From Trissonchulus latispiculum (taxonomy: Eukaryota; Nematoda; Enoplea; Enoplida; Ironidae), in assembly GCA_030248195.1 (NCBI GenBank), contig JASAND010028788.1:62001-126000 (forward strand): a DNA stretch of 64,000 nucleotides. Direction: 5' to 3'. The notes beneath the pieces were generated by a model. It ran no database searches. It saw nothing but the letters and a program-made list of their open reading frames with translations, and had not been told where the DNA came from. Shown piece after piece: positions 22,993-34,195 of the stretch; positions within the stretch are counted from its first letter, which is position 1, and each line of letters begins with the position of its first letter. Made by a program: the position numbers and the translations under genes.

Positions 22993-23742
22993 CCCCCAAC
23001 CCAAATCCCCGTTACACCTATGATTTTCAGCCATTGCTAATGCTAAAAATTTTAGTAGTTTTACCACTGTACGGGGGTTTTAATTTCGAAAACTTGATTG
23101 CCAACAAGTTTATAAGTCCAAAACAACGTCAATATTGCGTCAGAAAGTCCATAATATCGCAAAACGTGTATTTATCGCAAAAACGAACAGTTTAAGCCAA
23201 AAATTTGGACTTTCCTGAACAATTTTGCAAAATTTACCCTATTTGAAACCTCAATTTTGGCTAATTTTTTCGCAGTCGGCGAGACTGCCCTAACCCAGTC
23301 GGGCATCCAAATATTTTTGGGTGTGGTTTTGAAAAGTGTCTAGGGGTCGGGAGGGGGTTCCAACAAGTTCCAACCTCCCCGCCATTACACCTGGGCTATG
23401 GGTCAGTCTCCATAATTTCGAGTTCGGGATCGGGCCTTTCCATTTGTTGAGGAGGAGAGGCAGAGGGGACCATAGTTTCCTATGGGGGAAGGGTGAAGGA
23501 AGACTCCAAAAAATTTTTAGCGAAGACTTACCCTCCCCCAACTTGCGGCTACCCCTCCACACCCCCAGCAATGTTTGGAAGTTTCAAAAATTTAGGTGAA
23601 AATTTTTAGGGGGTGGGTCGCCGAAAGGCCGGTTTGTAGGTGGGGAGGGATAGCCAAAATTTTTTAGAGGGTCGGGAACCTGTCCGTTTGGAGGGAGGGG
23701 GTCTCGCACAGGCACAACACCATACATAGGTGCACCTGGGGG

Positions 23743-23915
23743 CATAGATGTGTTAGGGGGGGGGGACCCCCCACCAAAATGACAAATTTTGGCGACCCCC
23801 CCTGATTTTTGGCCAAAAAGTGGTCAAAAATGGCATAAAATCGAAAATTTAGGGGGGTCACCCACCCTCCGTCGGGAACCCCCCCCCCAAGATTTTTTGC
23901 CCAGCCACACCTATG
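23743..23915. mobile_element. short CATAGGTGT family MITE
   Basis: 173 bp from CATAGATGTGTTAGGG to AGCCACACCTATG; flanks CCTGGGGG (23735-23742) and CCTGGGGC (23916-23923). It appears inserted just inside another left terminus, CATAGGTGCACC at 23725, whose partner end was not found. Confidence 0.6.
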
Positions 23916-24079
23916 CCTGGGGCGGGGGGGGGGGAAGGAAGTAGGGACACCGTCCTCCAAATGGACAAGTCCCGACTCCTGACCGGCCGACCCCACCCTT
24001 GAAATTTTGGAGGCAGTCTCCACCCCAAATCGCCAAATCCCAGCCCAGACGCCACCCGCCAAATATGCTAGGCCCCAGG

Positions 24080-24581
24080 CATAGGTAACGGAGATTTGGG
24101 GTGGGGGAGGCTCCCCACCCAACATTTTCTGGGGGCCCCCTCTGGCGACCCGGACCCCTCCCAAACCCTCCCCCAAAAAAATTTTTCATTTTTATGCCAA
24201 AAATCGCATTTTCAGCCGTTTCTAATGATGAAAAACATCTAACCATAAAGTAATTTTAACATTAGACAGCGGTTTTAAACTCAAAAACTTGATTGCCAAC
24301 ATGTTTCCAAGTCCAAAATAAGGTCAATATTGAGTCATAAGATCCATAATACAGTTAAAAACGTGTATTTCTCATAATAATAATAAACAGTTTAAGCCAA
24401 AAATTTCGACATATTTGAAAATTTTTTCAAAATTTACCCTAAAAATACCCAATTGTTGGCCATTTACCCCCTACCCCCCCCCCCAGTTGGGGGTTGACGT
24501 CCACCCAAAAAGGTTTTGTGGGAGGGTTGAAAAAACTGGACTACCCCCCCAACCCCCCTCCCTCCCAACCTTACACCTATG
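24080..24581 (+). mobile_element. intact CATAGGTGT family element, 502 bp
   Basis: Left end CATAGGTAACGGAGATTTGG, right end CCTTACACCTATG, flanked by perfect 8-bp duplication GCCCCAGG (24072-24079 and 24582-24589). The G/C-run ends enclose an AT-rich core with GCCAAAAATCGCATTTTCAG, CTTGATTGCCAACATG and AGTTAAAAACGTGTATTTCTC. Best reference copy for the subfamily also present at 19949-23400, 20076-23022, 35105-35945 and 36180-36422. No ORF with transposase features. Confidence 0.85.
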
Positions 24582-24589
24582 GCCCCAGG

Positions 24590-25436
24590 AGGCCCCACCT
24601 TCAAATTTTTTTAAATTGTGGCTCAAAATTAGAAATAATCTTGCGCAAAATTCGCAATTTTTTCAATAAAATGCCTAAAACGGTTGTAATAATGTTAGTT
24701 TTTTGGTTGTAATAAGTGCTTTTTAAGTAAAATCGCAAAAAGTCAAAAATTTTACCGCATACACCCTAAATTCCATTTTCCCGGAAACCTCACCCCACCC
24801 AACAAAAACGGGCTGATATAATTAAATTACACATGTGCAAGCCTGACAACAGTTGAAAACTTTTAAGAACTTAAAATCTTAATTGGATATGGATACTAGC
24901 ATACGTTTAATATCTATTAAACACATTAAACTGACGGCTACATAATTTTAAAAGTTAAATTTAGAAAATCAAAATACGGATGTCCCCCTGAGATTGTATC
25001 CTCTACTTTACATGAGCCTAGGATTTTGGAGTAGGATCTGACGTTACTCAGTGAGCGGGTGAGAACAATAACATAGATGGGGACACCAGCGTGATGTTAG
25101 CACCAGGTGTAATTTTGGTAATATAACTAAATCTACAGTGGTCACTAAACGTTTTCCACCAAGTTTTAATAACTCAGCATTCTAAATCATTGATAATTAA
25201 TATTCGCAATTTTGAAAATTATCAAACTTGGTGCTTGCCATAGTTTTTTTGCAAAATTTATTCAATGCTATTCTAATTTAGTTTGTGTATTGGAGTTTTG
25301 TTAGAAGTTGAGCTTGCATTGAATTATCAGTAAAAGCGCAGCAACGTTTTCATTTGCTTTTATGGTCAGATCTCGTACTAGTTCTTTGACATTACACACC
25401 ACTGGATCTTAACCGATTGCCTTTTCGCGTAGTGAA
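24590..25436. other. intergenic DNA, no gene seen
   Basis: AT-rich sequence without recognised element ends or coding exons. Confidence 0.4.
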
Positions 25437-25440
25437 TTAA

Positions 25441-26350
25441 GGTGGTGATTCCTTTTGAGCACATATTGTTGGTTGGCGGCGTAAAATCAAGATGAAATTT
25501 GACAAAACTTTCCGAAATACATTCTTTTAGCGATCTAACACCCTCCGCGCAATCCCGATTCAAAAATTCTAGATTTCCGATCAGGGCGGTTTTTCCAAAA
25601 ATTTCTGAAAATTTGGCGGCAGCCATACAGTTATGACTATATTCATTTGAAAGATCTCGTTGAGCTTCACATTTTTGCTTTTTAAAGCAACTTTCTAGCT
25701 TTTCTCTAGCGTGGGATATAGCCGATTTTCCTGTTCTGGCGTCGAAAACTTTGCAGAAATCAAATAATCCATCATTTCTTGAACTACACAAACCGTAAAA
25801 TCAAACTAAGGGCGTCGATCTGAAGGTCTCACAGGGGAAAATTATCCGATGGATGATCGTCTTCCAACAGCTATCCAGTTGGCTGCTATCATGAAAAATG
25901 TAGTTTTTGCAAAAACACGACCAATTTGTGGAGCATTCACCATGCAAGCTGGGAGGGGAGGCTGCTACTGAACGGATGTGTTCTGCAGAAATATATCCAG
26001 GGACGTTTTTTAGTTGCCCCGATTACTGCTTTCTAGCTAAAGTAATCGCTTGACAAATTTGGAAAAAGCAGGCAAAATACAGGTTACGAACACACTTCAG
26101 CTTATTTCTCCAATTCGAAGAGCGATTTCATAATAAATAAAAAATCGTCCCCAGCTATTTGATGGAGGTATCGAATGATATAACCGATGTCTCGCGAAAA
26201 AATTGACTTGAGTCTGCAGAAAATCTGGAAAATTATACTTCTTCTAAAATGTGTCAAAAATATTTCAGAAAAGCAACATGCAAGCATGCATGCATGCTAT
26301 GAAACCAATGTTGCCTTTCTAAAATATTTTTAACACATTTAAGAAGTAGG
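25441..26350 (-). mobile_element. TTAAGGTGGTGATTCC family copy
   Basis: Starts after TTAA (25437-25440) with GGTGGTGATTCC and runs inverted relative to 30851-32937: CACCCTCCGCGCAATCCCG, GATCAGGGCGGTTTTTCC, CAGGGACGTTTTTTAGTTGC, CCCAGCTATTTGATGG. The far end is a small palindrome around GCATGCATGCATGC (26279-26300), so the opposite terminus is not clear. Open frames here are not conserved in the other copies. Confidence 0.65.
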
Positions 26351-26423
26351 GTTAAACGAGTTAAAAAATTTACTTTAACTCTTGTGCGAAAAGGCACAGA
26401 GTTAACTTAATTTATTACTTTAA

Positions 26424-27295
26424 GGTGGTAGTACCACTACCGGGGTGGACTTTGCACAGATGCTGTGAACTAACTACTTAATGAATCGGCTTGAAATTTC
26501 GTTTGTTCTACATCATGTTTGCATCAAATGAGCTGACCTGCTACGCTGGGGACTGGCATGCTGTCTGAATATCTTCTTCAATTCATTATGAAATCATTTG
26601 AGATATTGTGTATATTGTTAGATTATACAAACGCTCAGGTCGTTCTTTTAATTTTTCGTAAAAGTGATTTTTCCATTTTTAGCGTATTTCAAAAATTTGT
26701 TGGTTTTATATTTTGCTTACTTACTTACTTACTTAAAAACAAAGAAAACGGCCTGACCGTATGCAGACATGAAACATATCTGCAAAATTTGGTCAATTTT
26801 GGCTGAAGCAGTGACCAGAAAATCAAAAACAAAAATTCTGCAACTTTTCATTGTTTGCTTTGGTTTTGCGAATCTCCAACTTCCAATGCTGTCACGTAGC
26901 TGCAAAACGTTTTCTGTTAAATAATACGCATAAGTAACACAACGATAACCGTTAAAACCCAATCGATTTAGTTTTAGGAAAACTGTTGTTACTTTACATT
27001 GTGAGTGTAAACGGTCAGCGTAATTTAGCCATATATAAAACCATCCGCTGTTTTCCTGTTCGTGTTCCTGTTTTTACGTGGTGAAGTCAAATGTATCATA
27101 TGAAGCTCAATTAAAATTTTGATTATTTGTGCATGCGCAAAGCCATGATGGTAGCTTACCAATTATGCGCTCTCTGACAGCAACGCTTTGTTCAAAGAGA
27201 GTGTGCCAACGAAACTTGCTTCTCCTAAAATTTTGTCAAGATTGCTTCATCCATACCAAGATTACGTAGAAAATCCCGCTAGTGGTACTACCACT
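26424..27295 (-). mobile_element. 872-bp TTAA-flanked element
   Basis: Termini GGTGGTAGTACCACTA and inverted TAGTGGTACTACCACT, each bordered by TTAA (26420-26423, 27296-27299). TTAA duplication is the piggyBac signature; with no transposase this is inference. A truncated second copy, opposite strand, is at 32942-33435. A (TTAC)n run lies at 26716-26736. Confidence 0.75.
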
Positions 27296-27299
27296 TTAA

Positions 27300-29186
27300 G
27301 TACACAAAACAATTTACACAAAACAATTATTTTATTATTCTCGTAAAGTCCAACTTCACACTATGAAATGTAGAGTTTTTATTTAGTGTCCAAGATTTCG
27401 TCGGCTGATTTTTGTTTTCAATTTTGTACTGTGCCACCAAGACATTAAAGTTCAATCCTTCGTTCATTCATTTATCTTGCCCCCCACATTTGATCGGGCT
27501 AACCTTTGTAACCAGGTCAGAACCCCCGAATGGAAGATAGGATACGACATTTGAATTCGAATTTGAATAGAATTTCTTCCTAAAGGCGGACATCGTAGTG
27601 TAAAGTTGGAAGTGTACGAAATAACCAAACTTTACGAGTGGGAAACTGTGCACAAGGAAAACGTCGAACCTGGAGGAGATGTAGTTCCAGTCGACCTAAC
27701 TAACCTCGCCAAACGCCCTAAGTGAATCCTACCGAACGGAGTTAAACCGTCGATGAATTGCAAAGACTCAGATAATAACTGACCTACCCCAAATTTGCTG
27801 AAATGTACACGCTTAAAACAACTAATTACCTACCCAATTATTCTCAGAAAAAGCCCTACTTACCGAACATACAAGTCTAATACAAAAACCTAACTACAAG
27901 AGACACCCTAAAATGGCCCAAAAATGAGACCACATTTACTTTAAAATTATGATGCTTGATAGAGGGGCGAAACCCGAAATGCGTACAAAAATAGGATGCA
28001 AATACTGGAACAAAGGAAGAAAAAGCCTAGCTAAATTATTACAAAAAACTTTCAAATGGCAGTACAATATGAAGCACAAAAGACTACTAACAGACAAATG
28101 TCAATACAGAAACTAGCTCAGTAAAATTTAAACCTAAGCTATCAGATGAATTTTTGAAGTCATCAAGAAAAATTAAGAAAGAATAGAAACTTTAGAAACT
28201 AATAAAGACTGAATAAATGAAGAGAGTCTAGCTCTACAGGGTCACCCTGGAGCGACTTAAGTCTAAAGTGGTACCCACTTTAGACAGTTTATACGAATAA
28301 TGCCAAATACAGCAAATACAGGTCCAAGGCGAGGAGCAATAAAACATACACGACCGATCGCTAAAGAGAAAAACAACAGAATGAATGCAGACAAGTGAGA
28401 GCAGACAAAACTAGTTTGACGGAGCCGTGGTAGAATTTGATTGGACAATTTTGAGGACCCCCTTGAAAGACGAGATGCTGGGAGAGGCACTTAACAAAAA
28501 TCGACAAGTATGCAGCGCCACCTATTGACTAGGTTGGCTGATACACATATACGTAATTTACACACGCACACAATAAAAACTTCTAACTAAGAGACTTTCA
28601 CACAAATTTCAAAACACAATTTCAATACAAATTTCAAACATTATAAATTCCTTCTAAATTAACATTTCTACAATAAATTCAAACACGCACATTAATATAT
28701 ATTTTTAGAGGCCTGACGTCACGCCGCCTCATTACAGTAGATGCTGTTGCCACTGTGACGGAGATCTTCAGCCACAGTGTCTAAACCCTAGAGGACAGAA
28801 GGAACAACCCGACGGTAGTTAAGATCTGTCTTTCCTGCGCGATGTCCTTTTGGTGTACGAGCTCATGATGCCTGCCTGTCAACGGAGCCACCCTCCGTGA
28901 GTGAGCCAGCAACGTTACAAATCCGCATTACATTATGGAATATTTCATAACACTTTCCTTGATTTCAGTTTTAAGTTATCAAGACGTAGTGTTATTGTTA
29001 CGAACGAAATTGTCCTTTTGTGCATAAACCTCAGTCCACTTAGCTTATAATTCAAAAATGTGAGTTTGATCGCTTTGGTAGATAGTTCTTGGCCAGTATC
29101 TGTAACGGGATATCGGGATTCAAATTAGTTCTCGGTGTATGCCTGAAATTAGTTCTCGGTGTATGCCTGTGTTTGGTCGCAATTTA
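27300..29186. other. intergenic DNA, no gene seen
   Basis: Contains a near-perfect palindrome, GTCTAAAGTGG and CCACTTTAGAC, at 28261-28287, and a tandemly duplicated AATTAGTTCTCGGTGTATGC near 29126-29170. No coding exons or element ends could be supported. Confidence 0.4.
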
Positions 29187-29960
29187 ACGGCCGATTGCAC
29201 CAACTTCGAGATTAGCTCAAGCTTAAGCTGGAGCTAATCTCGAACTCAAGATCGGATAAGCTTGAGCTTACCTGCAACTTCAACCTTGAGGTTATCTCTT
29301 GCACCAACTAATTTTTGTTACAGATTAGTCAAGCTGGAGCTACGTTCCAGCTAAGCTCTAACTTGTGGATTATCCAATGCGATGCTGTTAAAGAGTCACG
29401 TGCTACGTCATAGGGCCAATCAAAAAGTAGCGGCATTTTTCAACCATTCTGCGTTTACTACTTTACACATTACGTACATACAATTGCAGTAAATCGTTTT
29501 TAATACTCACTTAACAATGAGGATTATGATTGTTTCCAAATGGCTGCAGCTACGACGACGACTGCTACCACCCGCGGTTCAATTCTACGAGCACGAAGGA
29601 AGTGTTTAGAATGAATTTTTTGTAAATGATAAAAATGAAAACAACATTTAGGAATTGTTTAATTTCTGCTTAGTTATTGTTATTGATAATAGTTGCAGAT
29701 TCCTCAACTGAGCATTCATGTTTGAAAATTCGTTTATAAAATTATTGCTCAACGCAGTAATTTTGCTGTAAAACCGATAAGAAATAGAGTCAATTCTACT
29801 CTTCACCAGGATTGAAATTTAGGCGTTCGAGATTAGCTCGAGGTTGAGTTAATCTCAAACTCTTGTTGGTGCAACGCTCTTGCAGATAACCTCAAGCTAA
29901 TCTCGAGCTAAGCTCAAGGTAATCTCAACCTCGAGCTTATATTGGTTGGTGCCAACCGGT
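29187..29960. mobile_element. foldback element with GCACCAAC termini
   Basis: About 770 bp with imperfect inverted ends (ACGGCCGATTGCACCAAC; GGTTGGTGCCAACCGGT) followed by many AGCTYGAG/CTCAAGCT words that pair between arms (29200-29290 with 29820-29940). Inner copies of TTGCACCAAC and GTTGGTGCAA occur near 29310 and 29866. No clear target duplication. Confidence 0.65.
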
Positions 29961-30440
29961 GTAAGGCTCTGTTTCGGGAGTCGATCGATTTGTTTGAATT
30001 TTGACTTTTGTTCTATTTTTCCATTGGTATTCCACCTTTCGTCAGTTTAAATGTTCTCTTATTAACGGAAATTAATTTTGTTTAATGTTCGAACTCCCTT
30101 TTTGATATTTTGTTGGTCCTGTATTTTATCAATAAACTTGCGGCACTGAATTATGGTTTGCGTCGTCCTGGATAAGCGGTATTAAATTAGTCTGGAATGC
30201 ACACACTATTAGACTTTTAAAGTACCTGCACTCTTCTAGACATTTAGTCTTTTATTCATAGCAACAAGTATAAACTCTACGACATTAAAATTTCAATTTG
30301 TTTAGGTCACAGAGTTGTAGAAATAGAGCGTGTAACCCGATGACCGACAAAAGCAATTTTGAAACGATTTGGTTTTAAGTTTTGCTTTAACGTCTTTTGT
30401 ACGGCTAAGTCTTTTTTACAGGTGATGGTGAAGGAACTAT

Positions 30441-30775
30441 GGGGGCTTGGAACCACCTCCGTGGGAAATCCGATGGACACGGACCCCATCAAATGGAGAT
30501 CCCCACAGGTGCCCCCTGGCATCCGTCTGGTCGACGGCACAAATGGGTTCCAAACTCCCGGGAACACGACTGTGTTGGATTATCACTGAAGCATCTGGAG
30601 TCCTCAAATTATGCTACCGAGCGGTTGGGTCCAATCCCCCACATCATTTCCATCCCGGATTCTCCGATGTGTGGACCTGACTATGCAAAGACGTGTGCTG
30701 GGCCAGTAGATGCCGAAGTGCCCTCTTGTAGCTTTTCTAAGCTGATGGAGCCCGGAAATGAACAACAACAACAAC
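30441..30775 (+). mobile_element. retroposon (SINE or 5-prime truncated LINE) with AAC tail
   Basis: 335 bp starting GGGGGCTTGGAACCACC and ending GAGCCCGGAAATGAACAAC with an AAC-repeat tail, between perfect 10-bp duplications AAGGAACTAT (30431-30440 and 30776-30785). The last 25 bases resemble the end of the tRNA-derived SINE (GAGTAGCCCGGCAATAACAAC), so both may use the same LINE. The polyglutamine frame across the tail is spurious. Confidence 0.83.
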
Positions 30776-30850
30776 AAGGAACTATTTTAATTGTTTGGAA
30801 CTACAGGAGTGCAGTAGTACAAGAGTCCTGTGACCACCCGATTGAATTAA

Positions 30851-32937
30851 GGTGGTGATTCCCTTTGGTCACATAAAGTTTGCACCATAAATCTCCCATT
30901 ATTTGGAGTGTTGAAACCATTTTTATATCAAAATGCAGCTTGACATTTTCTCTTTTTAATGCATACCATGAAACCAATGTTGCTTTTCTAAAATATTTTT
31001 AACACATTTTGCAAGAAGTATAATTTTCCAGAATTTTTGCAGACTGACGTAAATTTTTCCGCGAGACATCAGTTATATCATTCGATACCTCCATCAAATA
31101 GCTGGGGACGATTTTTTATTTATTGTGAAATCTCTCTTCGTTATAGAGAAATAAGCTGAAATGTGTATTTTGCCTACTTTTTCCAAATTTGTCAGGCGAT
31201 TACTTTAGCTAGAAAGCAGTAATCGGGGCAACTAAAAAACGTCCCTGGGTATATATCATCACACATCCGTTAAGTAGCAGCCCTCCAGCTTGTATGGTGT
31301 ATGCTCCACAGTCTTTGGAAAAAAATTGATCGTGTTTTTGCAAAAACTACATTTTTTATGATAGCAGCCTGTGGGATAGCTGTTGTAAGACGATCATGCG
31401 TCGGATAATTAGCCCCTATGAGATCTTCAGATCGACGCCCTTAGTTTGATTTTACGGCTTGTATAGTTTAAGAAATGATGGATTATTTGATTTCTGCAAA
31501 AATAACAAGTTTTCGACGCCAAAACAAGAAAATCGGCTATACCTCACGGTAGAGAAAAGCTAGAACGTTGCTTTAAAAAGCAAAAATATGAAGCTCAACG
31601 AGATCTTTCGAATGAATATAGTCGTAACTGTATAGCTTTCAGAAATTTGGAAAAACCGCCCTGACCGGAAATCTCAAATTTTTTTTAAATTATTTTTTAA
31701 TTACTTTCTAATAATTATCAGAAAATCACTCTTCGTTATGAAGAAATTAGCTAAAATGTTTGCGCAACCTGGATATTGCCTACTTTTCCCAGCTTTAACA
31801 AGCGGCCACTTTAGCTAGAAAGCAGCAATCGGGGCAACTAAAACAACGTCCCTGGGTATAGTTGTGCAGAACACATCTGTTAAGTAGCAGCCCACCAGCT
31901 AACATGGTGAACGCTCCACAATCTTTGGAAAAAATTGGTCGTGTGTTTGCAAAAACTACATTTTTTTATGATAGCAGCCTACAGGACAGCAAAAATGACA
32001 AGTTTTCGACGCCAAAATAAGAAAATCGGCTATATCTCACGGTAGAGAAAAGCTAGAAACTTGCTTTAAAAAGCAAAAATGTGAAGCTCAATGAGATCTT
32101 TCGAATGAATATAGTCATAACAGTATAGCAGCTGCCAAACGTTCAGAAATTGGGAAAAACCACTCTGACCGGAAATCTCAAATTTTTGAATCGGGATTGC
32201 GCGGAGGGTGTTAGAACGCTAAAAGAACTTATTTCGGAAAGTTTCATCAAATTTCATCTTGATTTACGCCGCCAAATAAATGTGTGCGTAACCTTTATTT
32301 TGCCTACTTTTTCCTAATTTGTCAAGCGATTACTATAGCTAGAAAGCAGCAATCGGGGCAACTAAAAAATCGTCCCTGGGTATATTTGTGCAGAACACAT
32401 TTGTTCAGTAGCAGTCCTCCAGCTTGCATGATTAATGCTCCACAATCTTTGGAAAAAATTGGTCGTGTTTTTGCAAAGACTACATTTTTTATGATAGCAG
32501 CCTACAGGATAGCAGTTGGAAGACGATCATGCGTCGGATAATTTGTCCCTGTGAGACCTTCAGATCGACGCCCTTAGTTTGATTTTACGCCTTGCGTAGT
32601 TCAAGAAATGTTGGATTATTTGATTTTTGCAATAATGACAAGTTTTCTACGCCAAAACAAGAAAATCGGCTATATCTCACGGTAGTGAAAAGCTAGATAG
32701 TTGCCTCAAAAAGCAAAATATGAAGCTCAATGAGATCTTTCGACTGAATATATTCATAACTGTGTAGCTGCTGCCAAACTTTCAGAAATTGGAAAACACC
32801 GCCCTGACCGAAAATCTCGAATTTTTGAATCGGGCTTGCGCGGAGGGTGTAGAACGCTAAAAGAACTTATTTCGGAAAGTCTCGTCAAATTTCATCTTCA
32901 TTTATGCCGCCAGCCAACAATATGTGCCCAAAAGGAA
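30851..32937 (+). mobile_element. TTAA-flanked element with three internal tandem units
   Basis: Begins GGTGGTGATTCCC after TTAA (30847-30850) and ends at AAAAGGAA before TTAA (32938-32941). Inside, a unit of 0.5-0.6 kb occurs three times (about 31180-31690, 31790-32230, 32310-32870), each with AATCGGGGCAACTAAA, CGTCCCTGGGTATA, AAAATCGGCTATA and GTGAAGCTCAAYGAGATC. Frames are broken differently in each unit, so it is non-coding. Confidence 0.68.
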
Positions 32938-32941
32938 TTAA

Positions 32942-33435
32942 GGTGGTAGTACCACTAGCGGTATTTTCTGCGTAATCTTGGTATGGACAAAGCAATCTTG
33001 ACACAGTTTTAGGAGAAGCAAGTTGAGTTGGCAGGCTGTCGTTGCACAAAGTTTTGGCGTCAGATAGCGCATAATTGGCTGGCTATATCATGGCTTTGCG
33101 CATGCGCAAATTATTATTTAAGCTTTATATGATGCATTTGACTCCAGCACGAGCACGTGAAAGAGCACGAAAACAGTTTTAAAATGATGTGCATATTTTT
33201 TCTGTACGTTGTTTCTATCAAAAGTTACAGGTGGTTGCATATATGGCTGAATTACGTTGACCGTTTGCTCATACAATGTGAAGTAAGAACAGTTTATCCT
33301 AAAATTAATCTCTTTGGTTCTAACGGTTGTTGTTGTGTTATTTATGCGCATTATGTGACAAAAAACACTGTTCGGCTGTTTGACAGCAATGTAAATTCCA
33401 AAAACCAAAGCAAACAATGAAAAGTTACAAAAATA
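32942..33435 (+). mobile_element. truncated copy of the 26.4-kb TTAA element
   Basis: GGTGGTAGTACCACTAGCGG followed by sequence matching the reverse of 26424-27295 (GCGTAATCTTGGTATGG, TAGGAGAAGCAAGTT, ATGGCTTTGCGCATGC). It abuts the previous element at a shared TTAA and is cut off at about 33435 by C-run repeat sequence. Confidence 0.7.
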
Positions 33436-33439
33436 CCTC

Positions 33440-34070
33440 CCCCCCAAATTTTCGGTCAACTTTACCCCCTCCCAGATTTTTTGATTTTTCCTCCCCCGCT
33501 TTTGGTTACGCCTCCCTCCAGCACTTTTTGTTGGGGCCAAAATGTTAGCTAAATTTGGCCGAAAAATGGTCATTTTTTGAAAACATTTTGAAAACATTCA
33601 AAACAACAAAAGTTTTACTTAAAATCACTTTAAAACGGTGTAAAAACACCTAAAACGATAAAAACAAGCCTTGTTTTGACGAAAAAATTTTAAAAACAGA
33701 AAATTTTGCGTTTTAGGCCAGTTTTTGGATTTCCTGAGGTCCGAATTTGGGTGGGGGGGGTTTCGGGGGGTACTCCCCGTGACATTTCGGGGGTCGATCA
33801 CCAAATTTCCGAAGTTTGTGCCCCCCCACCTAAATTTTCGGTGAAATTAGGTATGCCGCCCCCCCAGAATTCGGACCTCAGAAATTTCGAAAAATGGCCA
33901 AAACCGTGCAAAATTTTCGGTAATTTAGCCCTTTTTTCTTCAAAATCGGGCCTGTTTTTAACGTTTTATGCGTTTTTTCACTGTTTTTTTAAGTCAACAT
34001 TTTAGATAACTTTTTAAAAAATGACCATTATTCGGCCAAATTTAGCTAACTTTTTGGATCCAATAATTGC
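33440..34070. repeat. inverted pair of the GAATTCGGACC repeat
   Basis: Minus copy at 33535-33755 and plus copy at 33860-34065, separated by G/C runs. TTAGCTAAATTTGGCCGAAAA and its reverse mark the outer ends. Homologous to 21750-21975. Confidence 0.65.
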
Positions 34071-34195
34071 TGGGGGGGGGGCTCGGCTCGGCTCGCAAAA
34101 AATGACTAGGGTTAGCCGTAGTTGGGGGAGGGAGAGTATGTCAAAAATTCAGGGATGGGATAAAATTGATCAAAAATTTTGGGGTGGGAGTACCC

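Larger units (their letters stand above)
20076..23022 (-). mobile_element. CATAGGTGT family copy, inverted, nested in the host copy
   Basis: Begins CATATATAGGTGTAATTGGGG (its right end, reversed) and finishes CCAAATCCCCGTTACACCTATG. Flanks are ATTTGCAG (20068-20075) and ATTTTCAG (23023-23030), an 8-bp duplication with one mismatch. Joining the flanks restores the uninterrupted sequence seen at 24180-24210. The 20100-20520 segment is the reverse of the family core. It has itself received the elements at 20621, 21995 and 22583. Confidence 0.72.
19949..23400 (+). mobile_element. CATAGGTGT family, host copy split by a 2.9-kb insertion
   Basis: Left part 19949-20075 and right part 23031-23400 join into an element of about 500 bp, colinear with the intact 502-bp copy at 24080-24581: GTGTAACGCGGATTTGAGG, GCCAAAAATCGCATTT, the CTTGATTGCCAACA block, TTACACC and CTATG end. 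The break is exactly where 20076-23022 sits. The left terminus has lost CATA. A weak GGTCAG match flanks the ends. Confidence 0.75.

Noticed and set aside
23664..24176. 170-codon minus-strand open frame, glycine- and proline-rich
   Set aside because: It runs across two CATAGGTGT elements and their G/C runs; composition comes from the repeats and no domain is recognisable.
25378..25791. 137-codon minus-strand open frame with protein-like composition
   Set aside because: The same sequence occurs three more times at 31.4-32.9 kb with stops and frameshifts in different places, so no frame is maintained.
27300..29186. Possible LTR retrotransposon
   Set aside because: No paired long terminal repeats, primer-binding site or gag/pol reading frame could be found.
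30439..30858. 139-codon frame ending in a glutamine run
   Set aside because: The glutamines are the retroposon AAC tail read in one frame; the frame crosses the target duplication into flanking DNA.
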